A stretch of DNA of 56,324 nucleotides from Thiobacillus sp. 65-1402 (GTDB lineage: Bacteria; Pseudomonadota; Gammaproteobacteria; Burkholderiales; Thiobacillaceae), in contig NZ_MKUG01000171.1 in NCBI RefSeq assembly GCF_001897685.1, forward strand, positions 1 to 56,324, in the 5' to 3' direction. Shown here one piece after another: positions 19,001 through 27,266 of the stretch. Under the pieces are notes generated by a model, which did not search any database, was not told the DNA's origin, and saw only the letters and a list, made by a program, of their open reading frames with translations. The stretch's first letter is position 1. Every line of letters begins with the position of its first letter. The position numbers and the translations under genes are program-made.

Positions 19001-20914
19001 CCAGACGCGGTTGACGGACGGCACCGAGCACCCGATTTCGACGCGGATATGCGTGTCCTGCGCCTTGCGTTCCTCGCCGCTGAGGCCGCGAATGATCTGG
19101 GCCTCGAACTGGCGCGACAGATCGGTGGCAGCCGGAATGAAGCCCGTGACGTTGCCGCTCAGGGGGTCGCGCCGCCAGTTCGCTGCGCTCATTCCCATGC
19201 GCTTCGAATAGGACGCCGTGCCGGTCAGGCTGAATGCGGTGGTGGTCGGCTGCGGACGGAACCAGGAGCGGCCGTCGTCGATGTCGCAAATCTGCTTCAG
19301 CGACTCGACCGCTGCTGCCCTGGCATCCAGCCAGCGCGACTCACCGGTGGCCAGGTACATCTCATCGAACGAAGCCACGGCCCACTCGGCAGCGTCAGGC
19401 GCGCACGAAATCTCGCCGTCGCGCAGCACGCGGCACACCGGGTCGACCTCGAACGGCTCATTGACATCGATCAGCGCGCCCGCGTTGTAGCTGTAGGCCA
19501 CCACGGCGTCCAGCGCCGCCGTTGGCCCCGGCAGGTACACCGTCGACGGCTGAATGCCGTCGGGCGATTTGCGCAGCTCGAACGGGTATTTTGTGACGGC
19601 GACCGCGTCGCCGACGATCTCGGCGTTCGGCAGATCGGAAATCGGGAACGATTCGGGGTTGAAGACCACGAACACCTGGTTCGCCAACTCGCTGTAGTAG
19701 CCCGGGCCGACCGGGATGGTGGCCTCGACGCCCCCCGTGACGGGTTCGAAGCGCAGCAACGTGTGCATCCGGTAGGACTGCGCCTCGATTGGGGCGCGCA
19801 CGTTGACCAGCCAGTGCGGCAGCCACAGCGTGGCGCCGTTCGGGATGGGGGCGCGATAGCAGACCTCCTCCAGGCCCTGCCACACCAGCAGCGCACGGTC
19901 AAGCCACGACTGTTTGCCGGTGATGCGGTAGGCGTGCGCACACGCCTGCAGCAGCAGCGTCATCCCCTCGGACGTTCCCGCCGATCCCGAGAACAGGCCG
20001 GCGCGGCCGAGCTCGCCGTGGTAGGCGTTGATGAGCAGGCCTTTTTCGTTCAGGAACACCCGGTCTTCATACTCCGGGCGGAACGCCGGCTGCGGGCGCT
20101 TCAGAAACTCGATCCTGCCGGCCGACTCGCGGATGTCGAACAGGTACGCGGTCTTGAGCGCGTCCAGAATATTCCGGCCAGCCGAAACGGAGTCGATGAT
20201 GTGCCCAAGCACGTTATCGGACAACTGCGAACAGTCGATGTCGGCGTCATCGAGTCCACACATGCGACAGACCCTGCCGATGATCTGGTGCAGCGGCGCC
20301 GGGCCGTCTGCGGCTTCGGTGATGCCGCCGTGGCCGTCCGCACATGCCTCCACCGTGACATGCGGCACCGTGTTCGAGAACGCCGATATGTCGACTTCGT
20401 TGAACACGATGTAGGCGCGGCCACGGAATGCGGGCGTCGAGGTCGAGCCCATGTATGCCTGCATCGTCGGGTCGGGCATCTGGTCGAAGGTGCCCGGATA
20501 GAACGCGATCTTGTCGGCGAGCTTGGCCGACTCCGCCTTCGTGTCATCGTCGCGCCAGTGCTCGGCGGAATACACCAGCACGGAGTTGAACCAGATGCGC
20601 TTGATCGCGCGGATCGGGCCCTTGCCGATCATCACCGCCCAGGTCTGGTAATGCCGCTCCGAATAGGATGTTTGCGTGATGGTCTCGCCGCCGCCGCCCT
20701 TGCCGACGTTCTGGCTCGTGGTGGTGGCCGTGACGACGATGCGCCGCGGGCCGAGCCACATCAGGATCGGGTTGACGCGCGCGGTGCCGGAAATGACCGG
20801 GATGGCCACACCCTCCTGCGTCTGGGGCAGGCCGTCCTGCCCCATCACCACGCCGCGCCGGTCGGATACGACGCGCTCGGTGGTGACGACCTTGCTGCTG
20901 CCGCCCCCTAACAT
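16082..20914 (-). CDS. Giant tail-tip / host-specificity protein with embedded glycosidase-like region
   Basis: 1610 residues. About 1-290 and 1150-1610 resemble the putative phage tail protein (hub/tip) family of lambda-like and GTA-like tails: VNPILMWLGPRRIVVTATT, RDKFTFNVTRTLAEYEPGDT, FLRGCRGTEWAIDGHVGNERF. Between them lies an aromatic-rich helical region (LLLQACAHAYRITGKQSWLDRAL, FDEMYLATGESRWLDARA) that looks like an alpha/alpha-toroid glycosidase. It contains two carbohydrate-module-like repeats (GTSGATEPAWP near residue 723, GSSGATEPATWP near 983). The likely role is cell-surface recognition and polysaccharide processing. Confidence 0.85.
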   Translation of the reverse strand: MLGGGSSKVVTTERVVSDRRGVVMGQDGLPQTQEGVAIPVISGTARVNPILMWLGPRRIVVTATTTSQNVGKGGGGETITQTSYSERHYQTWAVMIGKGPIRAIKRIWFNSVLVYSAEHWRDDDTKAESAKLADKIAFYPGTFDQMPDPTMQAYMGSTSTPAFRGRAYIVFNEVDISAFSNTVPHVTVEACADGHGGITEAADGPAPLHQIIGRVCRMCGLDDADIDCSQLSDNVLGHIIDSVSAGRNILDALKTAYLFDIRESAGRIEFLKRPQPAFRPEYEDRVFLNEKGLLINAYHGELGRAGLFSGSAGTSEGMTLLLQACAHAYRITGKQSWLDRALLVWQGLEEVCYRAPIPNGATLWLPHWLVNVRAPIEAQSYRMHTLLRFEPVTGGVEATIPVGPGYYSELANQVFVVFNPESFPISDLPNAEIVGDAVAVTKYPFELRKSPDGIQPSTVYLPGPTAALDAVVAYSYNAGALIDVNEPFEVDPVCRVLRDGEISCAPDAAEWAVASFDEMYLATGESRWLDARAAAVESLKQICDIDDGRSWFRPQPTTTAFSLTGTASYSKRMGMSAANWRRDPLSGNVTGFIPAATDLSRQFEAQIIRGLSGEERKAQDTHIRVEIGCSVPSVNRVWVFLRRSINFDADDTWYAPLTLTGGSALQTLDIPINLFRRYVSQGSNGAISTGEGLVSAVWQASHAYSAGNRRTSTTYNGYAYTATDGTSGATEPAWPLVIGNTVADGSVTWTCSGYAGFPVNETIRNVGISDWEASEHTLTIRRVRPIPEIPMPYTPYVTAFTVITMGGQISDWRGPPGSGYQFPDAWARSSEPTYMQGMLDFLLDAADEYATNYGARGPMMPVYVWYRADNEEYGAVNTWTWQWTDPNTMWAGYQYRPMQSIANAARRTGNATAKTLAGDFYQWLNGLWPGWPNYVITEIPEAIAPWEATTDYHTGSFNSDTSLIRPTVANGYLYRCVQTGSSGATEPATWPTTLGGQVADGTTLWECCGYAYSVTTPAFGNYHEPHFAAMIWRGALYTRMCNISAPVNSACEALMGKCHTYLSNLYNTTGEMAGTFCAYPATQDWYGFWHAEIVETLCCVKEFGSAWHTAGQLSDCDTWLDGLDAWTTSKTRTLVPLDWRDFGAGLPNGKPRPWYEIKTTQDKELPNEVSVSYSSPEQDYAKALQYSRLPGVSGSAQKANVDLPVAMAPEEANSIAFRHQYLMWGERDKFTFNVTRTLAEYEPGDTIPIPFDGVETPFRIERVDRGANGLIKIEAVPHLPDVVRYTATFAGARTASGARSMPGPVATVYEFFEAPLARDAEENPEGFLAPLTGYSGWRGADVLRSPDSGASWTTEATRRAPARLGTAYGPFGGGVSGGLIDRKTYIAVSLPQGTLESVTLDQMLAGANPAMIGDEVVHYQNAVLQGDGSYLLSVFLRGCRGTEWAIDGHVGNERFLVLDENVNRMPMPLANIGRPFDYKVVSVGEDPVDITACLYIALGRALKPYSPCHLKATRNGSGDIALTWLRRTRIGGLWRDNVDAMLSEDFEAYEIDVLSDADVVLATYTATSHTATITAAQQTALFGGLKPGMKVLIYQLSASVGRGYPLAGTV

Positions 20915-21340
20915 TTAGCTGCCCTCCGGGATTCGATGGGCCGCGATGATGCGATGCTGCCAGCTGCGGCCGATCTGGGTCTCGACCACGCGCCCGATGC
21001 CGGCATAGGAATGCAGCAAGGTGTCGGGGCCGGTCTTGATCGCGACATGGTGCGGCCACGGGCCGATGCGAAACGTCAGCACGTCGCCCGCCTCTGCCAG
21101 CGCCGGGTCGGGCAGGCGCTCGAGGTGCGCGTCCAGGATGCGCAGCAGCTCGTCGTCCCGGGCGTGGCGGGCGTACGTCACATAATCCGCGTCCTCGGCG
21201 AGGATGCCCAGCTCGCGCGCGACGCACACCAGCACCCCGACGCAGTCGATGCCGACGCCTGGCACGCGCGCCTGGTGGTGATACGGCGTGCCGATGTACT
21301 GCCGCGCAATCGACACAATGCGCTCGCCGTGTTTGCTCAT
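20915..21340 (-). CDS. NlpC/P60 tail peptidoglycan peptidase
   Basis: 141 residues from ATG 21340; the longer track ORF is extension in another gene. QYIGTPYHHQARVPGVGIDCVG carries the catalytic Cys and PHHVAIKTG the catalytic His. The short linker AEAGDVLTFRIGPW is family-typical. In phages this protein (lambda gpK type) is a tail component that helps open the cell wall during entry. It stops three bases before the tip gene start. Confidence 0.9.
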   Translation of the reverse strand: MSKHGERIVSIARQYIGTPYHHQARVPGVGIDCVGVLVCVARELGILAEDADYVTYARHARDDELLRILDAHLERLPDPALAEAGDVLTFRIGPWPHHVAIKTGPDTLLHSYAGIGRVVETQIGRSWQHRIIAAHRIPEGS

Positions 21341-22206
21341 AGCACAGACCTCGCGAATACCGGGTCGAGGCCCGGCAGGAACGGCTCGCCCTGGAAGTTG
21401 ATGGCGTTGTTGAATTTGGCCGCACAGGTGCCCAGAGTGTGATCGCAGCCCGCGACGATGCTGAAGGTGTCGCCGGCCTGGATCGCGGCGACCCCAGGGC
21501 GCAACAGCACCACGAAGCCCGGCGCGTACTGCGCGACATATTCGACGGCGCCGGCGTTTCCTCCAGTAAGCCAGGTCAGGCGCCCGGCACTGAACCAGCT
21601 CACGGCCTGTGTCAGTGCCGGGGTCTTGAGCAGGCGGTTCATGCTTACCGATTCCACCGCGGCCGTGGCCGTGTAGCCTGCCGGATTGACCAGGCACGGC
21701 TCGTCGCCGGTGAGGCTGCCGAACTCGGCGCGGCAGATGCCGGACGTGAGCGTGCCGATGTTCTGCTGCAGCAGCTGGATCAGGCTGCGCGCCTCGATGC
21801 TGTAGCCGTGGCCGTCGGGTTTCACGATGGCCTGGCCGGTATAGCCGGTGAACAGCCACAGCGTGGTTTCGGGCGTGACCGTCGCGGGCAGGTTGGCCCG
21901 GTCGACCTGGAATATCTCGACCCTGGCGTTGTCATACAAGCCGGAGCGGAGGTCCGTCCGGTGCTGCGCCGACTCGAAAAAGCCGTCCATATCGACGTTG
22001 CCGACGCTGTCCCGCAGCGAGTTGGTGATGGCCGTCGTGTCGTCAGCGCCGCGCGCCGACCACGTCTTTCCGGCGAACACCAGGTCCCGGCTGTTGGCGG
22101 CATAGTGGAACTGCTGGGAGTCGCGCCGGGTGATGCGCAGGCAGGTGGTGATCTGCGCCACCTCGGCGGCAAAGGCGGCGCGCAGGGTGGCGATCAGGGT
22201 TTTCAC
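21337..22206 (-). CDS. Phage tail protein, DUF2163 / BR0599 family
   Basis: 289 residues from GTG 22206, overlapping the previous stop as GTGA; the track's extra 14 residues lie in the DUF2460 gene. Recognisable segments are AQITTCLRITRRDSQQFHYA, GICRAEFGSLTGDEPCLV and GCDHTLGTCAAKFNNAINFQG, with conserved cysteines in the C-terminal third. These proteins lie between the distal tail protein and NlpC/P60 in GTA-like tail clusters, as here, and are baseplate-hub components. Confidence 0.9.
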   Translation of the reverse strand: MKTLIATLRAAFAAEVAQITTCLRITRRDSQQFHYAANSRDLVFAGKTWSARGADDTTAITNSLRDSVGNVDMDGFFESAQHRTDLRSGLYDNARVEIFQVDRANLPATVTPETTLWLFTGYTGQAIVKPDGHGYSIEARSLIQLLQQNIGTLTSGICRAEFGSLTGDEPCLVNPAGYTATAAVESVSMNRLLKTPALTQAVSWFSAGRLTWLTGGNAGAVEYVAQYAPGFVVLLRPGVAAIQAGDTFSIVAGCDHTLGTCAAKFNNAINFQGEPFLPGLDPVFARSVL

Positions 22207-22832
22207 TGAGGCAGCTCGATCAGGGTGACCGGGCTGACGGAAAACCACTTGCCATCGTTCGTGAACATCTCGAACTTGTGGCGAATACGGTCTTCCTTGA
22301 AGCGCACCGGAACATGGAACTGGAACGTCGCCTTGACGACGGCATCCAGCGCGGGCGCTGCAGCGAAGGTAACGATCCCGGTGGCGGCGTCCAGCGTCCA
22401 GCCGCTGGCCTGCAAAACATCGTCGACATACACCGCGACCGTGCCGGCGATCGGCTTGGTGATCGGGCGCACATACTCGTATGCCGATTCACCGTAGTGC
22501 TTAACCAGCTGGAAGGTCGCGAGCGCACCCGTGCCAAACCCCAACAACTGCTTGGTGCTGGCCTTGTGGTCGGCCTGGTCCAGAAACCGGAACCCAATGG
22601 CCGCGCCGCGCACCATCGTGTGGAACTCGAGCAGCGCGTCCAGGTCGGCCTCGAGCATCCCGCGTTCGCCCATCGACCACTCGCGGCGCGGATCGTCGAG
22701 GTCGATGTTGCGCTGCTCGTGCCCGGTGCGCTTTTCTATGATGCCAGTGCGCCACTGAGGCCCGCCGACGGTGCCGAAATCATTATTCAGCACAGGCAAC
22801 ACGGTTTCGATGAAGGGCGGCAGGGCTGGCAT
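22203..22832 (-). CDS. Phage tail protein, DUF2460 (distal tail)
   Basis: 209 residues. WRTGIIEKRTGHEQRNIDLDDPRREW and LLEFHTMVRGAAIGFRFLDQADH are typical of DUF2460, the GTA/siphovirus distal-tail-like family. Its start ATG overlaps the tape-measure stop as TGATG. The order tape measure - DUF2460 - DUF2163 - NlpC/P60 - tip is the standard GTA-like baseplate cassette. Confidence 0.9.
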   Translation of the reverse strand: MPALPPFIETVLPVLNNDFGTVGGPQWRTGIIEKRTGHEQRNIDLDDPRREWSMGERGMLEADLDALLEFHTMVRGAAIGFRFLDQADHKASTKQLLGFGTGALATFQLVKHYGESAYEYVRPITKPIAGTVAVYVDDVLQASGWTLDAATGIVTFAAAPALDAVVKATFQFHVPVRFKEDRIRHKFEMFTNDGKWFSVSPVTLIELPQ

Positions 22833-24973
22833 CAGGTGTTCCTCTTGACCATGCGCTCATAAGCGAGGCCCATGTCCGCCTGGATTTGCGATTGCGAATA
22901 GCGGAAACTGTCGGCATCCTGCGCATGGACGTCGATGTAGACATTTCCTCCGCCCGGTGCGGCGCCCGAGCCGCCCCGTGTCATGTCGCGGATCGCGTTC
23001 GCGTATTTCTTCGGCAGGATCATTTCCTCTTCGTGCGTCTGTACGACGGGGTTCAGGCCGCGCGGGATGTCGTAGCCGCCGGCGGCGGACTTGCGCTTGC
23101 CAATCGCCATCACGGCGGCAAACACCGCAGCCATTGCCGCCAGGGCGAGGATCGGGCCGACGTAGGGAATCGAGGCTTGCGAGGCTGCAGCGCCGGAGCC
23201 GGCCTGCGCGGCGTTGCCGGCGACCACGGCGGTTGTCTCGGCGGTCTTGGTGGCGACGGTGGCGGCAGCACCCGCAACCTGGACACCCTTTTCGGCGGTG
23301 GTGAACCCCATCAGCGCCGCAAGCCTCTTCGCCAAGCCAAGCGCCCAATCCTTGACCATCCCGTTCACAACCTTGTCGGCGAACCAGCGCACCACCTCCG
23401 CGCCGACGGCCTGCATGGCGTTCTTCCACGTCAGCGTGCCATTCATAAGCGCCTGCACGCCCTTGTCCCACAGCCCGCTAACACGATCGCCTAGATCTCT
23501 CCAGATGCTCGCGGTTTCCTCCGCCTGCTTCAGATCGATTTCTTTTTTCTTCAGGCCGTACTGACGGCGCAGCTCGAGGAGCTGCTGTTCCAAACGCTCG
23601 ATCTCGACGGGGTCTTGCGTCGGGTCCTGTTTTGCAAGCTCGATCTTTTTCTCGATCAGATCAGCCTCTGCTGCCAGGCGTTGCTGGTTGAACTCACTCA
23701 AGCGATCAAGGTATTCGGCCTGGGTGATGCTACCCATCTCGAGTTCATGGGCTGCCATCGCCTCCATCTCATCAATGCGGGCGATCTCGGCGTTCTTCGC
23801 GCCTTCCACACGCAGGAGCTGGATCTGGTCCATCTCCTTGATCAGCTTCTTGTCGGCTTCGAGCACGGCCTGGTTCGCGGCCTCGTGGTACTCGTTGCGC
23901 TGCTGGTCGATTTCGTACAGCGTGCGCTGCAGGTGGGCGGCTTCTTCCATCGCCCATTCGGCATCGCTGACCTGGTCGCCGGTCTTGGCCTTCTTGGCTT
24001 TCTTGCCGCTGTCGAATACCTCGCCGAAGGTGAGCGGGCCGCCGCTGCCGGCAGCGCTGCCGCCTGGTGCGGCGGACTTCTGCGCCTGCAGGGCGGCCAG
24101 TTCGCTGCGCGCTGCGGCGAGCTTGGCGGTGATCTCGTCCTTGGTGCCGTACAGCATCTTGTGCAGCAGGCCGGAGCCGTCGCTGCCCTTGAGCGCGCGC
24201 TCAAGCGTGCCGATGTTGCCCTTGAGTTCGATGATGCGGGCCGAGGCCTTGTCCATCGTCATGCTGTTGGGCAGCAGGTCAAGGAAGGCGCTGCCCATCG
24301 AGACCTTGAGCGCGTCCCACCGTAGACGCATTTCGTCGAGGCGGTCGTTGAACTCGCCCGCACGCGGGGCAAGCTTTTCGAGCTTCGTCGCGTATTCCTC
24401 GCTGGCGGCGGCCGCCTCGCGCAGATCCGCGGCGCCGCGCTGCAGCAGCGGCAGCAGGTCCTGGAAGCTCTTGCCGAGCACGCGGTTGGCAATGGCGGCG
24501 CGATCCTGCGGCGTGGCAGCGCGGCCCAGGGCGTCGGCGAACTGGATGAAGGCCTGCACCGGATCGCGCGCGGTGATGCCGAGCTTCTTCGCCTCGGCGG
24601 CGTTCTCCGCCATGAAGATCGACAGCTTGTTGAGGCCCTTGCCCAGCGCTTCGAGGTTGGTGTCGGACTGCTTGGCGATCAGCTCGAAGCTGGCCAGCGC
24701 CTTGACGCTGGTCTGCGTACGGTCGGCCAGGTCGTTGAGCGAGTCGGCGGCGTCGATCGACTGCCGCGCCATCGAGGCGATACCACCCAGCGACAGCACC
24801 GCACCGAGCGCGGTGAAGCGCGTGGTAAGCTTCATCACCGACGACGCGACGCCGTCGACGGCCGGGCCGCCGCTGGCGCCGAAACGCTTCAGCTCGTCGC
24901 CCGCCTCGCGCAGCTTCTGCTTGAGGGGGGCGATGTTGCCGTCGATTGTGAGTTCGGCTTTATTGTCAGCCAC
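22832..24973 (-). CDS. Phage tail tape measure protein
   Basis: 713 residues from GTG 24973; the track start adds ten residues that belong to the overlapping 62-residue gene. The N-terminal helical part (AELTIDGNIAPLKQKLREAGDELKR, DRTQTSVKALASFELIAKQ) is like many tape measures. A long charged coiled coil follows (about 370-490, rich in Glu/Gln/Lys), then a hydrophobic Ala-rich segment (about 590-640). The tape measure sets tail length and is ejected with the DNA. Confidence 0.9.
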   Translation of the reverse strand: MADNKAELTIDGNIAPLKQKLREAGDELKRFGASGGPAVDGVASSVMKLTTRFTALGAVLSLGGIASMARQSIDAADSLNDLADRTQTSVKALASFELIAKQSDTNLEALGKGLNKLSIFMAENAAEAKKLGITARDPVQAFIQFADALGRAATPQDRAAIANRVLGKSFQDLLPLLQRGAADLREAAAASEEYATKLEKLAPRAGEFNDRLDEMRLRWDALKVSMGSAFLDLLPNSMTMDKASARIIELKGNIGTLERALKGSDGSGLLHKMLYGTKDEITAKLAAARSELAALQAQKSAAPGGSAAGSGGPLTFGEVFDSGKKAKKAKTGDQVSDAEWAMEEAAHLQRTLYEIDQQRNEYHEAANQAVLEADKKLIKEMDQIQLLRVEGAKNAEIARIDEMEAMAAHELEMGSITQAEYLDRLSEFNQQRLAAEADLIEKKIELAKQDPTQDPVEIERLEQQLLELRRQYGLKKKEIDLKQAEETASIWRDLGDRVSGLWDKGVQALMNGTLTWKNAMQAVGAEVVRWFADKVVNGMVKDWALGLAKRLAALMGFTTAEKGVQVAGAAATVATKTAETTAVVAGNAAQAGSGAAASQASIPYVGPILALAAMAAVFAAVMAIGKRKSAAGGYDIPRGLNPVVQTHEEEMILPKKYANAIRDMTRGGSGAAPGGGNVYIDVHAQDADSFRYSQSQIQADMGLAYERMVKRNT

Positions 24974-25154
24974 CGCGCGCCCCTTGTTTTTCGCGCACGG
25001 CACGGACAGTGACGGCGCGATTCAAGACGCGGTTCAGCTTTTCCTGATTGGGCTCGGCGGCAAACAGGGCGCAGAAGAATGCCAGCGTGTAGACGTAAGG
25101 CATCAGCCACCAGGCATAGCGCACTTCGAGTCGGATCGTGATCTGGGTCGCCAT
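24966..25154 (-). CDS. Small phage tail-region protein
   Basis: 62 residues from ATG 25154 (MATQITIRLEV). One hydrophobic stretch (WWLMPYVYTLAFFCALFA) may be a membrane segment; the C-terminus is basic. It is tightly coupled on both sides (3 bases after the GT stop, overlapping the tape-measure start), so it belongs to the tail operon. Its function is unknown. Confidence 0.65.
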   Translation of the reverse strand: MATQITIRLEVRYAWWLMPYVYTLAFFCALFAAEPNQEKLNRVLNRAVTVRAVREKQGARGG

Positions 25155-25156
25155 CG

Positions 25157-25878
25157 TCACAGTCCGATCAGATCAAGCATGGGATCGTCCGGCCGACCTT
25201 CCATCACCGGCAGGCCGGCAGCCAGCGCGGCGCGCATCGCATCCTCGGCGCTGGTCGGCGTTGCAGACGTATGCAGGGGCTGGGTGTCGGGCAGGCCGAG
25301 CGCGAGCGCGATGCGCTTGAGCTGCACGTTGGGCGGCGGCACGCTGGCCCAGAATGCCGAGAGCGCGTCGACCTGCGGCAGCGTCACGCATTGGTCGACG
25401 TGGTCCCAGGTCCAGCCGGTGGCACTGACGATCCAGGCATAGAGTCCGTCCCAGTCTGTGCCAGCACCTCCAGAATCTTTCCCAGGTCGGCCCGGCCAGC
25501 CTCCATGGTCTGCAGGCCGTTGACGCGCGCGATGAGGTCGATGACCGGGGCGAGGTCCCACAGCGAGACGGCATGCGACTCGATCTGGCGCGCGGGCGCG
25601 TTGAGCCCGAGCGACAGCGTCTTGACGATGTCGTCGTACAGCGCGTCGGTGACCTCCATGCGCACGAAGGCCTGGCTGCAGCGGATCAGCGCCGGGACCA
25701 GTTCACGGTCGACGCCGAGCGGACGCGCGCGCACGGCGTACACGTGGCCGGCGAGCACGACGGTATCGACGCCCGCGAGGGCGAGCAGCACGCGGCGCGA
25801 GAAGACGCTGCGCACAAAGGCAACCAGCCGTGGCCACACCCCGGCGCCCGGCAACACGGAAACGACGACGGCACTCAT
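25157..25878 (-). CDS. Tail assembly chaperone GT fusion made by -1 frameshift
   Basis: Two overlapping frames read as one product. The zero frame (ORF 25384-25878) runs 134 codons to a GGA AAG pair within the heptamer GGGAAAG. A -1 slip then enters the second frame (continuing DSGGAGTDWDG) for 106 residues to 25157, giving about 240 residues in all. The second frame has no good start of its own. This is the lambda gpG/gpGT arrangement between tail tube and tape-measure genes; the two chaperones guide tail-tube polymerisation on the tape measure. Confidence 0.85.
25384..25878 (-). CDS. Tail assembly chaperone G (unshifted product)
   Basis: 164 residues beginning MSAVVVSVLPGAGVWPRL. The stop at 25384 lies beyond the slip site, so this is the main product and the GT fusion the minor one. 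Its start ATG sits on the HNH gene stop (TTATGAG). By position it is the G-type chaperone; sequence similarity to lambda gpG itself is not visible by eye. Confidence 0.8.
   Translation of the reverse strand: MSAVVVSVLPGAGVWPRLVAFVRSVFSRRVLLALAGVDTVVLAGHVYAVRARPLGVDRELVPALIRCSQAFVRMEVTDALYDDIVKTLSLGLNAPARQIESHAVSLWDLAPVIDLIARVNGLQTMEAGRADLGKILEVLAQTGTDSMPGSSVPPAGPGTTSTNA
25477..25483 (-). promoter_or_regulatory. Programmed -1 frameshift site GGGAAAG
   Basis: On the minus strand the zero-frame codons are CTG GGA AAG, giving the X XXY YYZ heptamer G GGA AAG in the correct phase. It is the same heptamer known for lambda G/T. The frame entered by the slip stays open for 106 codons. Confidence 0.88.
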
Positions 25879-26471
25879 AACAGGAACCCTCGTGATTGCA
25901 TAAACTCAACCGGGTGCTTTGAGTGTTTTTGGTTATTGCAACGCTGGCGCAGAAGCTGAATGTTGTCGTCGGTATTAGCGCCACCGAGCGAGATCGGCAT
26001 GATGTGGTCGAGATGGTATTTGTCGCCGAGCGGTTGCCCACAGCACGCGCATTTCCCGTGCTGCAACGAAAACAGGCGCGCGGGCAAACTGGAGGACAAC
26101 CTGCCACCCATATCGCGTTTACGTGCGCGGCGATTGTGTTGGATGACGCGGACCTTCTCTGGATTCGCCTTCACCCACGCGGACATGACTGCCTTTTTGC
26201 GCTCGGGATTCGCGGCATACAACGCCGCGTTGGTTGCTCTTTTGCGCGCCGCGTTCGCTTTACTCCAGGCGGCGGCGGTGGCATCTGCCTTCTCTTTATT
26301 TGCCCTGTACCACGCGGCGCTTTTTGCCTTCTTGCGCTCGGGGTCAGCGGCATACGCAGCGTAGGCGTTAGCGCACGCCTTACACCGCGACTGCTTCCCG
26401 TCTCGACTGGACCTATGCATCGAGAACTCGGACAGCGGCTTTTCAACGCCACACTTCGTGCAGTGCTTCAT
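25875..26471 (-). CDS. HNH endonuclease, free-standing
   Basis: 198 residues. The N-terminus has a CTKC...CKAC zinc knuckle. A Lys/Ala-rich helical repeat region follows (ADPERKKAKSAAWYRANKEK and two or three similar units). The C-terminal HNH nuclease is complete: CACCGQPLGDKYHLDHIMP and a final NIQLLRQRCNNQKHSKHP. It sits between the tail-tube and tail-chaperone genes, where related phages have nothing, as intron-less homing endonucleases do. It overlaps the next gene by four bases. Confidence 0.88.
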   Translation of the reverse strand: MKHCTKCGVEKPLSEFSMHRSSRDGKQSRCKACANAYAAYAADPERKKAKSAAWYRANKEKADATAAAWSKANAARKRATNAALYAANPERKKAVMSAWVKANPEKVRVIQHNRRARKRDMGGRLSSSLPARLFSLQHGKCACCGQPLGDKYHLDHIMPISLGGANTDDNIQLLRQRCNNQKHSKHPVEFMQSRGFLL

Positions 26472-26483
26472 TCAGCACCCACT

Positions 26484-27251
26484 CTAAAAAAGACAAATGT
26501 AGCCGAGCTCGTCAGCGGCGTCGGAGAACGCTTCCGCCTCGAAGTCGTAGATCGCGAAATCGTCGGACTTGAGCGGCAGCGCGAACTTGTTGGACACCGC
26601 GCGATTAAGCTTGCAGACGAGGTTCTTGCCGTCGTAACTGTTCTGCAGCATGAGCGTGAAGCTGGGCATGTAGCCCATGGTCTCGTTGGTGAGCGTCAGG
26701 ATCTGGCCGCCGGTCGCCGCGCTGTATTCGTAGCTGACCTTGATGGCCTTGCCCTGGTCTGCGGCGGCGAAGGTGTAGACGCCGGTGGAGGCGTTGAGCG
26801 AGTACTCGCCGGTGGCGGGTGCGCTCGCCACGCGCGTGAGCTGCACGCCGGTGGCGGTGAACACCACGCCCATGTCGGCGACGAAGGTGCCGGAGCTGGG
26901 CGGCACCATGGTGACGGTGTACGGGCCGGGCGTGGCAGGGATGGTGTAGGCGTCGTCGAGCTTGACCGCCTTGATGCCGGTGGTGGCGGCCTTGCCGAGG
27001 AACAGGCTGCCGATGATGGCGGCGTCGAGCTTGGCGTATTTGGCCTTGATCTCGATCTTGCCGCCGGCCTGACCGGCGGCGATGGGGTAGCGCTTGTTGC
27101 CGCGCAGGGTCTTCATCTCGACGGACATGTCGACCGAGACGTCCTGCAGGTCGCCGATGATGACGGGCGTGGGGTTGGCGATGGCCGTGCCGTCCGCCAG
27201 CTTCTGCGGGACCGTGATGATGCGGCCGACTCCGAAATTGATCATTGCCAT
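26484..27251 (-). CDS. Major tail tube protein
   Basis: 255 residues, ATG 27251 with AGGAG eight bases upstream. GDLQDVSVDMSVEMKTLRG and GKIEIKAKYAKLDAAIIGSLFLG are typical of siphovirus tail-tube proteins. An Ig/BIG-like sequence (GEYSLNASTGVYTFAAADQGKAIKVSYEYS) is inserted in the middle. It lies between the tail terminator and the chaperone genes. Confidence 0.87.
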   Translation of the reverse strand: MAMINFGVGRIITVPQKLADGTAIANPTPVIIGDLQDVSVDMSVEMKTLRGNKRYPIAAGQAGGKIEIKAKYAKLDAAIIGSLFLGKAATTGIKAVKLDDAYTIPATPGPYTVTMVPPSSGTFVADMGVVFTATGVQLTRVASAPATGEYSLNASTGVYTFAAADQGKAIKVSYEYSAATGGQILTLTNETMGYMPSFTLMLQNSYDGKNLVCKLNRAVSNKFALPLKSDDFAIYDFEAEAFSDAADELGYICLF

Positions 27252-27266
27252 GGTGTGTGCTCCTGG

